Positions 33,440 to 43,618 are shown, counted from the first letter of the stretch. The stretch: DNA of 64,000 nt from Streptomyces tirandamycinicus (GCF_003097515.1 NZ_CP029188.1:3288501-3352500); one strand, 5' to 3'. Made by a program: numbers and translations. The notes: generated by a model from the letters alone, not told the origin.

Positions 33440-34690
33440 ATGAACGACAACGAGATCTCCCGGCGCAGACTGCTCGGCACCGTCGGCGCGGCGGGCGCGA
33501 CCGGCCTGGCCCTCGGTGCGGCGGGCGGCGCCGCCGGGTACGCGGCGGCCTCCGCCGACCCGGCGGCCGCGCTGGCGACCGTCGGCTCCACCGCCGAGCC
33601 GTTCCACGGCGAGCACCAGCCGGGCATCACCACGCCGATGCAGTCCCACGGCCATCTCGCCGCCTTCGACCTGGCGCCGGGCGCGGGCCGCAGGGAGGCG
33701 GCCGCCCTGATGCGCCGCTGGTCGGCCATCGCGGCCCGGCTGATGGCGGGCGAGCCGGCCGACGACGACACCGGGGTCGCCCTGGACGCGGGCCCGTCCT
33801 CCCTCACGGTCACCTTCGGCTTCGGCCGGACCTTCTTCGACCGCACCGGACTGACCGCGCAGCGCCCCCCCCAGCTCGACCCGCTGCCCGCGTTCTCCGG
33901 CGACCGGCTGGATCCGCGCCGCTCGGAGGGGGACCTCTGGGTGCAGATCGGCGCCAACGACGCGCTGGTCGCCTTCCACGCCCTGCGTGCCGTCCAGAAG
34001 GCGGCGGGCGGCGCGGCGCGGAGCCGCTGGCAGATGACCGGCTTCAACCGCTCGCCGGGTGCCACCGCCCGGCCGATGACCAGCCGCAACCTCATGGGGC
34101 AGGTCGACGGCACCCGCAACCCCAAGCCGTCCGATCCCGATTTCGACCGCCGTGTCTTCGTCCCGGCCGCCGGGTCCGGGGCGGGCGCGGCGGCACAGCC
34201 GGCCTGGATGGCGGGCGGCTCGTACGCCGTCGTCCGCCGCATCCGGATGCTGCTGGACGACTGGGAGAAGCTGAGCCTGCGGGACCAGGAGCTGGTGATC
34301 GGCCGCCGCAAGTCGGACGGCGCCCCGCTGACCGGCGGCGGCGAGACGGCGGAACTCGACCTGGACCGGACGGGGCCGGACGGTTCCCCGGTCATCCCGG
34401 CCGACGCGCACGCGCGGATCTCCGCTCCGGAGCAGAACGCGGGCGCGGCCATGCTGCGCCGGCCGTTCTCGTACCACGACGGCATGGCGGCGGACGGCAC
34501 CCCCGACGCGGGGCTGCTGTTCGTGTGCTGGCAGGCCGACCCGCTCCGGGGCTTCGTGCCGGTCCAGCGGAAGCTGGACCGCGGGGATGCGCTGTCCCGG
34601 TTCGTCCGGCACGAGGCGAGCGGTCTCTTCGCCGTCCCCCGCGGTGCGGAGGAGGGCGACTACGTCGGCCGGGGGCTGCTGGAAGCGTGA
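33440..34690 (+). CDS. dtpA: Tat-exported Dyp-type haem peroxidase
   Basis: A 416-aa protein with a Tat signal (ISRRRLLGTVGAAGATGLAL) and a two-domain dye-decolourising peroxidase fold. The signature GxxDG is present in NLMGQVDGTRNP, giving the distal Asp, with Arg in the later FVCWQADPLRGFVPVQ region and the proximal-His segment NAGAAMLRRPFSYHDGM. In S. lividans DtpA belongs to the Sco/ECuC copper cassette and supports maturation of the oxidase GlxA and glycan deposition at hyphal tips. Start ATG 33440, 33 bases after the CopCD fragment. Confidence 0.93.
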   Translation: MNDNEISRRRLLGTVGAAGATGLALGAAGGAAGYAAASADPAAALATVGSTAEPFHGEHQPGITTPMQSHGHLAAFDLAPGAGRREAAALMRRWSAIAARLMAGEPADDDTGVALDAGPSSLTVTFGFGRTFFDRTGLTAQRPPQLDPLPAFSGDRLDPRRSEGDLWVQIGANDALVAFHALRAVQKAAGGAARSRWQMTGFNRSPGATARPMTSRNLMGQVDGTRNPKPSDPDFDRRVFVPAAGSGAGAAAQPAWMAGGSYAVVRRIRMLLDDWEKLSLRDQELVIGRRKSDGAPLTGGGETAELDLDRTGPDGSPVIPADAHARISAPEQNAGAAMLRRPFSYHDGMAADGTPDAGLLFVCWQADPLRGFVPVQRKLDRGDALSRFVRHEASGLFAVPRGAEEGDYVGRGLLEA

Positions 34691-34745
34691 GGAGGGCCGC
34701 ACGGGCCGGGCCTCGCGACGGGGCGAACTTCGGCTGACGCGGCAC

Positions 34746-34751
34746 TAGGGT
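34746..34751 (+). promoter_or_regulatory. Leaderless promoter of pheA (-10 box)
   Basis: TAGGGT ends 7 bases before the ATG at 34759, so transcription should begin at or next to the start codon. Confidence 0.6.
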
Positions 34752-34758
34752 GACGGGT

Positions 34759-35700
34759 ATGTCCGCCACGCGCTACACGTACCTGGGCCCCGAGGGCACC
34801 TTCACCGAGGCCGCCCTGCGCACCCTCCCGGAGGCCGCCACCCGCGAACTGGTGCCGATGGTGTCGGTGCCGGCCGCCCTCGACGCCGTGCGCGGCGGTG
34901 AGGCCGCGGCGGCGCTGGTGCCGATCGAGAACTCGGTGGAGGGCGGCGTCACGGCCACGCTGGACGAGCTGGCCTCGGGCGAGCCGCTCATGATCTACCG
35001 CGAGGTGCTGCTGCCCATCTCGTTCGCGCTGCTGGTGCGGCCGGGGACGAAGCTGTCGGACGTGAAGACGGTGACCGGCCACCCGGTCGCCCAGCCGCAG
35101 GTGCGGAACTGGCTGCGGGCCCATCTGCCCGACGCGGTGTGGGAGTCCGCGGCGTCGAACGCGGACGGTGCGCGGCTGGTGCAGGAGGGGCGCTTCGACG
35201 CGGCCTTCGCGGGCGAGTTCGCGGCGGCGACGTACGGGCTCGAGGCTCTGGTCACCGAGATCCACGACGCGCAGAACGCGGAGACGCGCTTTGTGCTGGT
35301 GGGCCGTCCGGCGCGGCCCGCGGCCCCGACGGGGGCGGACAAGACCTCGGTGGTCATCTGGCAGCGCGACGACCACCCGGGTGCCCTGCTGGAGTTGCTT
35401 CAGGAGTTCGCGGTGCGCGGTGTCAACCTGATGCTGCTCCAGTCCCGTCCGACCGGCGCCGGCATCGGGAACTACTGCTTCGCGATCGACGCCGAGGGCC
35501 ATATCGCGGACCGCCGGGTGGGGGAGGCGCTGATGGGTCTGAAGCGGATCTGCCCGAAGGTGCGCTTCCTCGGGTCCTATCCGCGGGCGGGGGCCCCTGC
35601 GCCGGGGCAGGGCGGACGCCCGTTGCGCCCGGGGACCTCCGACGCCGAGTTCGTGGACGCGGCCGAGTGGCTGGCGCGCTGCCAGGACGGGCGCGCGTAG
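34759..35700 (+). CDS. pheA: Prephenate dehydratase
   Basis: A 313-aa monofunctional prephenate dehydratase that converts prephenate to phenylpyruvate in phenylalanine synthesis. The catalytic domain begins YLGPEGTFTEAAL and contains VPIENSVEGGV and the TRF motif (NAETRFVLVG). The C-terminal ACT domain has PGALLELLQEF. The ACT motif normally written ESRP, which binds Phe, reads QSRP (LLQSRPTG). ATG at 34759 is taken because it sits 7 bases after a -10 box; the upstream GTG at 34750 lies inside that box. It has a short extra C-terminal tail. Confidence 0.95.
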   Translation: MSATRYTYLGPEGTFTEAALRTLPEAATRELVPMVSVPAALDAVRGGEAAAALVPIENSVEGGVTATLDELASGEPLMIYREVLLPISFALLVRPGTKLSDVKTVTGHPVAQPQVRNWLRAHLPDAVWESAASNADGARLVQEGRFDAAFAGEFAAATYGLEALVTEIHDAQNAETRFVLVGRPARPAAPTGADKTSVVIWQRDDHPGALLELLQEFAVRGVNLMLLQSRPTGAGIGNYCFAIDAEGHIADRRVGEALMGLKRICPKVRFLGSYPRAGAPAPGQGGRPLRPGTSDAEFVDAAEWLARCQDGRA

Positions 35701-35813
35701 TGGGGCGCTGCCAGGACGGGCGTGCCCGCGCAGTGGCGCGCTGCCAGTACGGGTTCGCGTAACCCGGGGTTCACGCCGAGCCGGGCCCGCCGGGCCCCGC
35801 TCTCGCCCGCCCG

Positions 35814-36134
35814 TTACCCACAGGGTTATCCACAGGGCGGCTTCTCGATCTGGGGACAAGTCGACAACACCGTCCGACTTCATCGACAAATCGCCTCACT
35901 TGCCGCTCCCACATCCACAGCACACATCGATTGCCCATGTCAGCCCAATTCCAACGATCAACTCTTCGGAGCGAAGAAGTGCAAGGAATTGCCACCCGAA
36001 CGAGCGGGTGAACCGCGTTCGGAGCGGCAGTCGACGGGGTTCCGCCACCCTTTCAGAATGATCAATTTCGTAATCCACAGACCCCTCCCACATCCTGTGG
36101 ATAACTTGTGCGCACCCTCCTCCCCTGTGGACAA
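35814..36134. other. DnaA-box cluster between pheA and serS
   Basis: Boxes: TTACCCACA 35814, TTATCCACA 35826 (perfect), TTGTCCCCA on the minus strand at 35851, ACATCCACA 35911, TAATCCACA 36071, TTATCCACA on the minus strand at 36096-36104 and TTGTCCACA on the minus strand at 36126-36134. The segment is much richer in A+T than its surroundings and has no gene. It is too small, and lacks dnaA/dnaN flanks, to be oriC. A DnaA-titrating or initiation-control site is likely. Confidence 0.8.
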
Positions 36135-36349
36135 CAGCCCCGGAGTTCAGCGGACCAGGGCACCCGAGGGCGGCGGCGACCGCCACTCACGCCTTTCGGC
36201 GGCGGACGGGCGGGACGCGCGAGGACGCCGCCCGGGATTCACCGGACCTTTCCAGAATTCGGGCACCTTCTGACAATTTTGGGTAACTCGGACAATTCAC
36301 CCAAAGCGACATGGGCGATATCGACGGGGGAGCCGGGAGCGCACACCGG

Positions 36350-36355
36350 TAGCCT
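36350..36355 (+). promoter_or_regulatory. Leaderless promoter of serS (-10 box)
   Basis: TAGCCT ends 6 bases before the GTG start at 36362. No T-box leader is present. Confidence 0.6.
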
Positions 36356-36361
36356 GGTGGG

Positions 36362-37639
36362 GTGATTGACCTTCGCCTGCTCCGTGAGGACCCCGACCGT
36401 GTTCGCGCCTCCCAGCGCGCCCGTGGAGAGGACGTCGGACTCGTCGACGCCCTGCTCTCCGCCGACGAGCGGCGCAGGTCGTCCGGCGTCCGCTTCGACG
36501 AACTCCGTTCCGAGCAGAAGTCGCTCGGCAAGCTCATCCCCAAGGCGTCCCCGGACGAGCGCGCCGAGCTGCTGAAGAAGGCCGAGCAGCTCAAGTCCGA
36601 TGTGAAGGCCGCCGAGGCCGAGCAGAGCGAGGCCGAGGAAGAGACCCGCCGGCTGCTCCTCGGCCTGGGCAATCTCGTCCACCCCGACGTCCCGGTGGGC
36701 GGCGAGGAGGACTTCGTCGTCCTGGAGACGCACGGCACCGTCCGCGACTTCGGCGCCGAGGGCTTCGAGCCCAAGGACCACCTGGAGCTGGGCGAGGCGC
36801 TCGGCGCCATCGACGTCGAGCGCGGCGCGAAGGTGTCCGGCTCCCGCTTCTACTACCTGACGGGCGTCGGCGCCCTGCTGGAGCTCGCCCTGGTCAACGC
36901 CGCGATGGCGCAGGCCACCGAGGCGGGCTTCACCCCGATGCTGACCCCGGCCCTGGTCCGCCCCCGCGCCATGGAGGGCACGGGCTTCCTCGGCCAGGCC
37001 GCGGAGAACGTCTACCACCTGGAGAAGGACGACTTCTACCTCGTCGGCACGTCCGAGGTCCCGCTCGCCGCGTACCACATGGACGAGATCATCGACGGCG
37101 GCAAGCTGCCGCTGCGGTACGCCGGGTTCAGCCCGTGCTTCCGCCGCGAGGCAGGCACCTACGGCAAGGACACCCGCGGCATCTTCCGCGTCCACCAGTT
37201 CGACAAGGTCGAGATGTTCTCGTACGTCCACCCGGACGACGCCGAGAGCGAGCACAGGCGCCTGCTGGAGTGGGAGAAGCAGTGGCTGAACGCCCTGGAG
37301 TTGCCGTTCCAGGTGATCGACGTGGCCACCGGCGACCTGGGCGCCTCGGCCTCGCGCAAGTACGACTGCGAGGCCTGGATCCCGACCCAGGGCAAGTACC
37401 GCGAGCTCACGTCGGCGTCGAACTGCGACGGCTTCCAGGCCCGCCGGCTGTCGGTCCGCATGCGCGACGGCAAGCAGGTCAAGCCGCTCGCGACGCTGAA
37501 CGGCACGCTGTGCGCCGTGCCGCGCACGATCGTGGCCATCCTGGAGAACCACCAGCTGGCCGACGGCTCGGTGCGGGTCCCGGAGGTCCTGCGCCCCTAC
37601 CTCGGCGGCCGTGAGGTCCTGGAGCCGGTCGCCCGGTGA
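36362..37639 (+). CDS. serS: Seryl-tRNA synthetase
   Basis: A 425-aa class II synthetase. The N-terminal antiparallel coiled coil that recognises the long variable arm of tRNA-Ser spans residues about 1-110 ([22 protein letters not shown] to [20 protein letters not shown]). Motif 2 is in [21 protein letters not shown] and motif 3 in [20 protein letters not shown]. Normal length. GTG at 36362 is leaderless. The stop overlaps the GTG of the HAD gene (GTGA), so the two are co-translated. Two tRNA-Ser genes lie in the same window. Confidence 0.98.
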   Translation: MIDLRLLREDPDRVRASQRARGEDVGLVDALLSADERRRSSGVRFDELRSEQKSLGKLIPKASPDERAELLKKAEQLKSDVKAAEAEQSEAEEETRRLLLGLGNLVHPDVPVGGEEDFVVLETHGTVRDFGAEGFEPKDHLELGEALGAIDVERGAKVSGSRFYYLTGVGALLELALVNAAMAQATEAGFTPMLTPALVRPRAMEGTGFLGQAAENVYHLEKDDFYLVGTSEVPLAAYHMDEIIDGGKLPLRYAGFSPCFRREAGTYGKDTRGIFRVHQFDKVEMFSYVHPDDAESEHRRLLEWEKQWLNALELPFQVIDVATGDLGASASRKYDCEAWIPTQGKYRELTSASNCDGFQARRLSVRMRDGKQVKPLATLNGTLCAVPRTIVAILENHQLADGSVRVPEVLRPYLGGREVLEPVAR

Positions 37640-38439
37640 GCTTTCCGTACCGCCTGATCGCCACCGATCTCGACGGGACCCTGCTGCGCTCCGACGAGTC
37701 GGTGTCGCAGCGCACGCGCCATGCGCTCGCCGCCGCCACGGCGGCGGGCGCCGCGCACATCGTCGTCACGGGGCGAGGCGTCCCGTGGACCCGGCACATC
37801 CTCGACGACCTGGGCTACCACGGCCTCGCGGTATGCGGGCAGGGCGCCCAGGTGTACCACGCCGGCGAGCACCGGCTGCTCACCTCCGTGACGCTGGACC
37901 GTCGGCTCGCCGCACTCGCCGTGTCCAAGCTGGAGGCGGAGGCCGGGCCGCTCGCGCTCGCCGCGAGCCGCGACGGCCTGGACGGGGAGGTCGTCGTCGG
38001 ACCCGGCTACCGGACCCAGGACGGTCCGCTCCCGGTCGTCGCCGTCGACGACCCGGCCGAACTGTGGGCGCTCCCGCTCACCAAGCTCTACATGCAGCAC
38101 CCGGACCTCGACGACGACGAACTGACCCGGTTCGCGCGCTCGACGGTCGGCGGGCTGGTGGACGTGGTGATGGCCGGCGAGGGAATCGTCGAGATCCTCC
38201 CCCTCGGCCTGAGCAAGGCCACCGGCCTCTCGCTGGCGGCACGCAGGCTGGGGCTGCGGGCCACCCAGACGATCGCCTTCGGCGACATGCCGAACGACAT
38301 CCCCGTGTTCGGCTGGGCCGCCCACGGCGTCGCGATGGCCAACGCCCACGACGAACTGAAGGCCGTCGCCCACCGGATCACGGCGTCGAACGAGCAGGAC
38401 GGCATCGCGCTGGTGCTGGAGGAACTGCTGGGGCGTTAG
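37636..38439 (+). CDS. Cof-type HAD-IIB phosphatase
   Basis: A 267-aa haloacid-dehalogenase hydrolase. Motif I is [11 protein letters not shown], motif II VVTGRG, and motif [14 protein letters not shown] with [14 protein letters not shown]. The type IIB cap lies between. Such enzymes dephosphorylate small sugar, nucleotide or cofactor phosphates; the substrate here is unknown. It is translationally coupled to serS through a GTGA overlap. A second, similar HAD is at 49374-50240. Confidence 0.93.
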   Translation: MSFPYRLIATDLDGTLLRSDESVSQRTRHALAAATAAGAAHIVVTGRGVPWTRHILDDLGYHGLAVCGQGAQVYHAGEHRLLTSVTLDRRLAALAVSKLEAEAGPLALAASRDGLDGEVVVGPGYRTQDGPLPVVAVDDPAELWALPLTKLYMQHPDLDDDELTRFARSTVGGLVDVVMAGEGIVEILPLGLSKATGLSLAARRLGLRATQTIAFGDMPNDIPVFGWAAHGVAMANAHDELKAVAHRITASNEQDGIALVLEELLGR

Positions 38440-38874
<435 letters not shown>

Positions 38875-39177
38875 GGAGGGCGGCCCGCGCGGATGCGCGC
38901 TCGAAGCGGCCGCCCGGGCAGTCCGCCGGCGGCTCACGGAGTTCGACTACCGCTCCGGAGCCTGCCGTGCGCTGCCCTGCAGGGAGCTCGACGGACTCGT
39001 ACTCTCGGTCATCGCCGCGCCCCTCCCCGGTCCTGTCCGGCCTTGCGGCCCCGCCGCACATCCGGCGGCGGCTCACGAGCAGTCTGCCCGGTCCGGGCGG
39101 CCCCCTGCCACCGGATTTCCGCGCCGGACGAGCTCAGGACGAGCTCAGGACGGGCCCAGGACGAGCTCAGGACGAGC
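38875..39177. other. Spacer upstream of tRNA-Ser(GCU)
   Basis: Holds the 11-bp repeats at 39126-39180 and otherwise no recognised feature. Confidence 0.4.
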
Positions 39178-39180
39178 TCA
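39126..39180. repeat. 11-bp tandem repeat, five copies
   Basis: Unit GGACGAGCTCA (one copy GGACGGGCCCA). The stop codon of the minus-strand gene (39178-39180) is made by the last copy. Confidence 0.9.
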
Positions 39181-39717
39181 GGACCGGCGCCACCAGCGCC
39201 GTCGGCGCCGTGCGCGGGCCCGGCTCCAGAACCAGCCGGCGGGCGGCTCGTCGGAGCGCCAGGGCTGCGGCTCGGGCGCGGAGCCGCGCCACCGGGCGGC
39301 GAGCATCCGCGCCCGGGCGGACGGCTCGGCGGTCTCGGCGGCGCGCACGAAGTCGTCGTCGAGCACCGTCTCGTCCCAGGCGCGCCCGTGAGCGTCCGAC
39401 CCGGTGGGGCCGGAAGCGCCGCGGCCCACGTCGGCCGTGGAACGGCCGCCCTCGGCCCCGCGCGGACCGGCACCGTCCGCGGGATCCCGGCCGGACGGGC
39501 CGCCCGAGCCGGGCGCACCGGGCGCCGAGGCAGGGGCCGGGGCCGGGGCCGGGGCCGGGAGATGCTCCTCCCGGTCCGGCCCCGGATGCGGCCGGCGGTC
39601 CGGCTGAGGATCCGCCTTCGGATCGGGCCTCGGATCGGGTCTCGGATCCAACTGCGACTGCGAGTGCGGCTGCGAATGCGGCTGCGAATGCGGCTGGCGG
39701 TTCGGCTCCTCCGGCAT
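39178..39717 (-). CDS. Hypothetical disordered protein
   Basis: A 179-aa protein, not recognised. The N-terminal two-thirds are low-complexity: repeats of PHSQ, then DPRPDPRPDP, then APAPAPAPAS. The C-terminal 65 residues look conserved and folded (WDETVLDDDFVRAAETAEPSARARMLAARWRGS) and end in an Arg/Trp-rich segment (FWSRARARRRRRWWRRS) that could bind nucleic acid or membrane. It is downstream of, and on the same strand as, the ABC-transporter operon. The start is followed at once by the repeat, so the exact N-terminus is uncertain. Confidence 0.65.
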   Translation of the reverse strand: MPEEPNRQPHSQPHSQPHSQSQLDPRPDPRPDPKADPQPDRRPHPGPDREEHLPAPAPAPAPASAPGAPGSGGPSGRDPADGAGPRGAEGGRSTADVGRGASGPTGSDAHGRAWDETVLDDDFVRAAETAEPSARARMLAARWRGSAPEPQPWRSDEPPAGWFWSRARARRRRRWWRRS

Positions 39718-39912
39718 GGCGGCTCCTCCTCTCCCCCAGTGTCCCCGCCGGCCCGTCAGGCCCGCGTGAGGACGAGGGCACGGTGGGACTGGGATTCCGC
39801 CCCCGCCGTGCCCCGCTCCCTCCCGCTGTTCCTCACCGCCCTGGCTACTCCCCGCTGCCCTGGCTACTCCCCGCTGCTCCTCAACGCCCCGGCTGCTCCC
39901 GCTACTCCTGTG

Positions 39913-40632
39913 CTACTCCTCGCCCGCCAGCGTCAGCGTCCTCAGCTTCCGCCCGGCGTACCCCGTCGCCAGCAGCGTCACCCCGGCGAGCAGCGCCACC
40001 GCGAGCGGCAGGCCCACGTCGGAGGTGATCATCCCGTCGCCCCCGATCCGCTCGGCCAGGGCCAGCGACCACTGCTGCACACTGAGCGTCCGCGCCCCGG
40101 GTACGAGGCTGCCGAAGAGCGTCTCCCACACCAGGGCGTAGACCAGGCCGATCACGACCGCGTGCCGGCTGACCGTGCCGAGCAGCAGGAACAGCGCGGC
40201 GTAGGCGATCGACGCGACCAGCGCCGCGACCGTGTAGGCCACCGCGATCTGCTGCCCGTTGCCGTTGAGGATGTATCCCGCGGCGAACGTCGGGACCGCG
40301 GAGAACACCATCGTCACGGCGATCGCCACGATCAGCTTGGTGACGACGATCACCGGCCGCTTCACCGGCTTCGCCAGCAGATAGATGATCGAGCCGTCGT
40401 CGATCTCCGGGCCGATCGCCCCGGTTCCGGCGATCACGCCGATCAGCGGCACCATCGTGGCGATGGCGAATCCGCCCAGCACGTCGGCGGCGACCTGGTC
40501 GTCGACGCCGTTGAACGCCCTCACCGCGCAGGCGATGAGCAGCAGCAGGCCGGGGAGGACGAAGAGGATCGCCGCGCGGCGCCGGCCGAGAAGGGCCCGG
40601 TAGGTGAGCCGGGCGACTGTCGGGTCGTACAT
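39913..40632 (-). CDS. ABC-2 type transporter permease
   Basis: A 239-aa membrane protein with about six helices (AAILFVLPGLLLLIACAV, VLGGFAIATMVPLIGVIAGTGAIG, LIVAIAVTMVFSAVPTFAAGYI and others). The motif GPEIDDGSIIYLLAKPVKR is typical of ABC-2 permeases. It is the last gene of a four-gene set, 14 bases after the ATPase gene. Substrate unknown. Confidence 0.88.
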   Translation of the reverse strand: MYDPTVARLTYRALLGRRRAAILFVLPGLLLLIACAVRAFNGVDDQVAADVLGGFAIATMVPLIGVIAGTGAIGPEIDDGSIIYLLAKPVKRPVIVVTKLIVAIAVTMVFSAVPTFAAGYILNGNGQQIAVAYTVAALVASIAYAALFLLLGTVSRHAVVIGLVYALVWETLFGSLVPGARTLSVQQWSLALAERIGGDGMITSDVGLPLAVALLAGVTLLATGYAGRKLRTLTLAGEE

Positions 40633-40646
40633 GTCGTTGGCTCCTT

Positions 40647-41567
40647 TCAGGCCGCTACGAGGTAGGAGAAGACCGATTCGAGGGACTCGTCGGAGGGCGA
40701 GACCGTGAGCAGCCGGATGGAGTGGTCACGTGCCACTCTCGGCAGGAGCTCGGTGAAGCGGCCGAAGTCGACCGCCTGGATGCGCAACGCGCCTTCCCCT
40801 CCTTCCTCGAGGTCCACTTCGATACCCGCGGTCGACGGGTCCGCGATCAGCGCGGCGGCGAGCGCGCGGTCGTCGCTGGAGCGCACCAGATAGCGGTGCG
40901 GCCGGTCCGTCATCAGCCGGCGGATCCTGCGGAAGTCGCCGCTCGCGGCGTGCCGTCCCGCGACGATCACCTCGATGTGGGAGGCGAGTTGCTCGACCTC
41001 CTCCAGGATGTGGGAGGAGAACAGGACCGTGCGTCCCTCGCCTCCCATGCGCCTGAGCAGGTCCATGAGCTGCATGCGCTGGCGCGGGTCCATCCCGTTG
41101 AACGGCTCGTCGAGCAGCAGCACGTTCGGTTCGTGCACCAGGGCGGACGCCATCTTGACCCGCTGGCGCATGCCCTTGCTGTAGGTGGCGATCTTGCGGT
41201 CCTGCGCGGGTTCCATCTCCACCGTCGCCAGGGCCCGCTGGGCCTCCTTGGCGCCGAGGCCGTGCAGTTCGGCGTTGGCGAGGACGAACTCCCGTCCCGT
41301 GAGGAAGTCGTACATCGCCTCCCGCTCGGGTACGACGCCGATCCGCCGGTAGACCGACTCGTTGCGCCAGATCGTCTCCCCGTCGAGGGTGACGGTGCCC
41401 GTCGAGGGGGCGAGGAAGCCGCCCATCATGTTGATGAGCGTGGACTTCCCCGCTCCGTTGGGCCCGAGGAGTCCGGTGACACCCGGCCCGATGGCCATCG
41501 TCACGTCGTTGACGGCCACCACGTTGCCGAACCAGCGCGAGGCGTGGTCGATGCGGACAGTGGTCAT
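40647..41567 (-). CDS. ABC transporter ATP-binding protein
   Basis: A 306-aa nucleotide-binding subunit. Walker A is GPNGAGKST, the signature is YSKGMRQRVKMA, Walker B is VLLLDEPFNGMD and the switch His is in FSSHIL. A C-terminal extension of about 80 residues follows. ATG at 41567 lies 2 bases after the permease stop. It pairs with the permease at 39913, and the preceding gene pair (41570, 42478) is of the same kind, so this may be two exporters or one heteromeric one. Confidence 0.93.
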   Translation of the reverse strand: MTTVRIDHASRWFGNVVAVNDVTMAIGPGVTGLLGPNGAGKSTLINMMGGFLAPSTGTVTLDGETIWRNESVYRRIGVVPEREAMYDFLTGREFVLANAELHGLGAKEAQRALATVEMEPAQDRKIATYSKGMRQRVKMASALVHEPNVLLLDEPFNGMDPRQRMQLMDLLRRMGGEGRTVLFSSHILEEVEQLASHIEVIVAGRHAASGDFRRIRRLMTDRPHRYLVRSSDDRALAAALIADPSTAGIEVDLEEGGEGALRIQAVDFGRFTELLPRVARDHSIRLLTVSPSDESLESVFSYLVAA

Positions 41568-41569
41568 GG

Positions 41570-42481
41570 TCAGAGCCCGACCTTTCGGTAGCGGCGCATC
41601 AGGACGCCGTACGAACCGGCGATGAGCGCGAGGACCGCCAGCAGATAGACCACCCCGGTGCCGGTGCCGGGCCCCTGCCCGCCGGGGAAGGAGGAGGACG
41701 CGCCGAGGAAGGCGGTCTGCACGCCGTCGATCAGGGTGACGGGCGAGAAGAGGCCGAGCCACGGAACGGCGCCCGGTGACCCGGTCTCGTAGGCGATGGC
41801 CTGGACGGTGGACACCGCGCCGTAGGTGATGGTCAGGGTGGCGATGACCGCCGCGACACCGAATCCGCGGCGCGGGGTGAGCGCGGCCATGACGAGACCG
41901 AGACCGCCGAAGAGGAGGGAGAGGAGCGCCACGGAGACCAGTCCCTGTGCGAAGCCCTTCGTCTGGTCGGCGAGGTCCATCTTCGCCAGCAGCGAACCGA
42001 GGTAGAGGACCAGGAGCGGGGCGGCGGTCAGCACGAACAGCGCCGAGGCCATCGCACCGAACTTGGCGAGGACGTAGTCGACGCGCTCGACGGGCCGGGA
42101 GAAGTACAGCGGCACGGTCCTGAAGCGCAGGTCCCGTGACACGGACTGGGGTGCCTGGGCCGCGAGGAAGAGGCCGATGACCGCCTGGGTGACGATCGCG
42201 TAGCGCGTGTAGTCGAGCGGCAGTTCCTTCATCTTGGTGGTCACGGCCACGGCGACGATGACCGCCGCGGGCACGCACATCACCGCGAAGAGGATCATCG
42301 GCAGCACCTTCGACCGGGCGGAGCGGCCGAGTCCGTAGGCCCCGCGCAGCGACTGTGCGAACAGCGAGCGGCGGGCGTAGGCGCGGCCGAGCCTCGCGCC
42401 GTCGTAGCTGCGGTAGCCGATGTTGTGGATACGGGTGGTCTCGGTGGGCCCGGTCCCCGTGCGGGTCGTCCCGTTGCTCAT
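41570..42481 (-). CDS. ABC-2 type transporter permease
   Basis: A 303-aa permease. A cytosolic N-terminus (about 60 aa) includes IHNIGYRSYDGARLGRAYARRSLF, then about six helices. The central motif SVSRDLRFRTVPLYFSRPVERVDYVLAKF is the family signature before the third helix. The start overlaps the stop of the upstream ATPase by four bases (ATGA). Confidence 0.9.
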   Translation of the reverse strand: MSNGTTRTGTGPTETTRIHNIGYRSYDGARLGRAYARRSLFAQSLRGAYGLGRSARSKVLPMILFAVMCVPAAVIVAVAVTTKMKELPLDYTRYAIVTQAVIGLFLAAQAPQSVSRDLRFRTVPLYFSRPVERVDYVLAKFGAMASALFVLTAAPLLVLYLGSLLAKMDLADQTKGFAQGLVSVALLSLLFGGLGLVMAALTPRRGFGVAAVIATLTITYGAVSTVQAIAYETGSPGAVPWLGLFSPVTLIDGVQTAFLGASSSFPGGQGPGTGTGVVYLLAVLALIAGSYGVLMRRYRKVGL

Positions 42482-43449
42482 CGCGCCGGCACCTCCATGG
42501 GCTGTGAGGCCGCCTCGGGGCGGAAGACCTCCGCGATGTGGTGGCGGCGCTGTTCCATCCGTACGAGGCCGAGGCCCAGGGCGGCGACGGTGTCCCGGAC
42601 GGTGTCGTACGTCTCCTCGCCGGTGGCCTCCAGCAGCAGGATGTGGCCGGCGCCCGGCAGCCCGTCCTCGACCCCCGCGCGCAGGGTGACTCCGGCGGCC
42701 GTCAGTGCCTTGCGCAGTGCCGCCGTGCCGTCCGGGTGGGTGTCGGTGTCGGTGACCTCGACCGCGAGGGTCGTGGTGATCCTGGTGAAGTCGCTGGTGG
42801 AGCTGGAGCGCAGCAGCCTGCCGCCGTCGACGACCACGACGTGGTCGCAGGTGCGCTCGAGTTCGCCGAGGAGATGCGAGGTGACCAGGACCGAGATCCC
42901 GAAGTCGGTGTGGACGCGGCGGATCAGGCCGAGCATCTCGTCGCGGCCGACCGGGTCGAGACCGTTGGTCGGCTCGTCCAGCAGCACCAGCCGCGGGTCG
43001 TGGACCAGGGCCTGGGCGAGCTTCACGCGCTGCTTCATACCGGTCGAGTAGCCGCCGATGGGGCGGTACCGCTCCTCGTAGAGGCCGACGTGGCGCAGCG
43101 TGTCCGCGGTGCGTTCGCGTGCCGCGGTCGGCGGCAGCCCGGACATGCGCGCCATGTGGACGACGAACTCGGTGGCCGAGACGTCCGGCGGCAGGCAGTC
43201 GTGCTCGGGCATGTACCCGACGTGCTCGCGGATGGCGGCGCCGGAGGTGGCGACGTCGAGGCCGAGCACCTCGGCGCGGCCCTCCGTGGCGGGGGACAGA
43301 CCCAGCAGGATCTTGATCAGTGTGGACTTGCCGGCCCCGTTGGCGCCCACGAGTCCGGTCACGCCGGGCCCGATGTCCAGGGAGAGCCGGTCAAGCGCGG
43401 TCACCCGGGGGAACCGCTTGCTCAGGCTTTCGGTCACGATCACAGTCAC
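42478..43449 (-). CDS. ABC transporter ATP-binding protein
   Basis: A 323-aa ATPase and first gene of the operon. Walker A is GANGAGKST, the signature YSTGMKQRVKLA, Walker B LVLLDEPTNGLD and the switch His TSHLL. The C-terminal 80 residues form a regulatory extension. GTG at 43449 (VTVIVTESLSKRFP) is taken as start; the frame open to 43581 adds no domain sequence. With 41570 it makes a complete exporter. Confidence 0.92.
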   Translation of the reverse strand: MTVIVTESLSKRFPRVTALDRLSLDIGPGVTGLVGANGAGKSTLIKILLGLSPATEGRAEVLGLDVATSGAAIREHVGYMPEHDCLPPDVSATEFVVHMARMSGLPPTAARERTADTLRHVGLYEERYRPIGGYSTGMKQRVKLAQALVHDPRLVLLDEPTNGLDPVGRDEMLGLIRRVHTDFGISVLVTSHLLGELERTCDHVVVVDGGRLLRSSSTSDFTRITTTLAVEVTDTDTHPDGTAALRKALTAAGVTLRAGVEDGLPGAGHILLLEATGEETYDTVRDTVAALGLGLVRMEQRRHHIAEVFRPEAASQPMEVPAR

Positions 43450-43618
43450 GCCTCGACGGTAGTGGCGCGCACCACACCGGGCGTCAGCCCTGGCGGCTGG
43501 TTCCGGGTCAGACTCGAGGCGTACGGACCCGTAGGGGGCGACGCCGCAGGAGGAGGCGCGCGGTGCGCGGTGGCCGTCCACAGGCGGATGCGGGGCTCTT
43601 GACGCAGCCGCCGGGCAT

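Noticed and set aside
35814-36134. oriC
   Set aside because: Far fewer DnaA boxes than a Streptomyces oriC, and no dnaA, dnaN or rpmH genes alongside.
36135-36361. T-box or other riboswitch leader for serS
   Set aside because: A -10 box six bases before the GTG predicts a leaderless mRNA, and no T-box sequence is visible.
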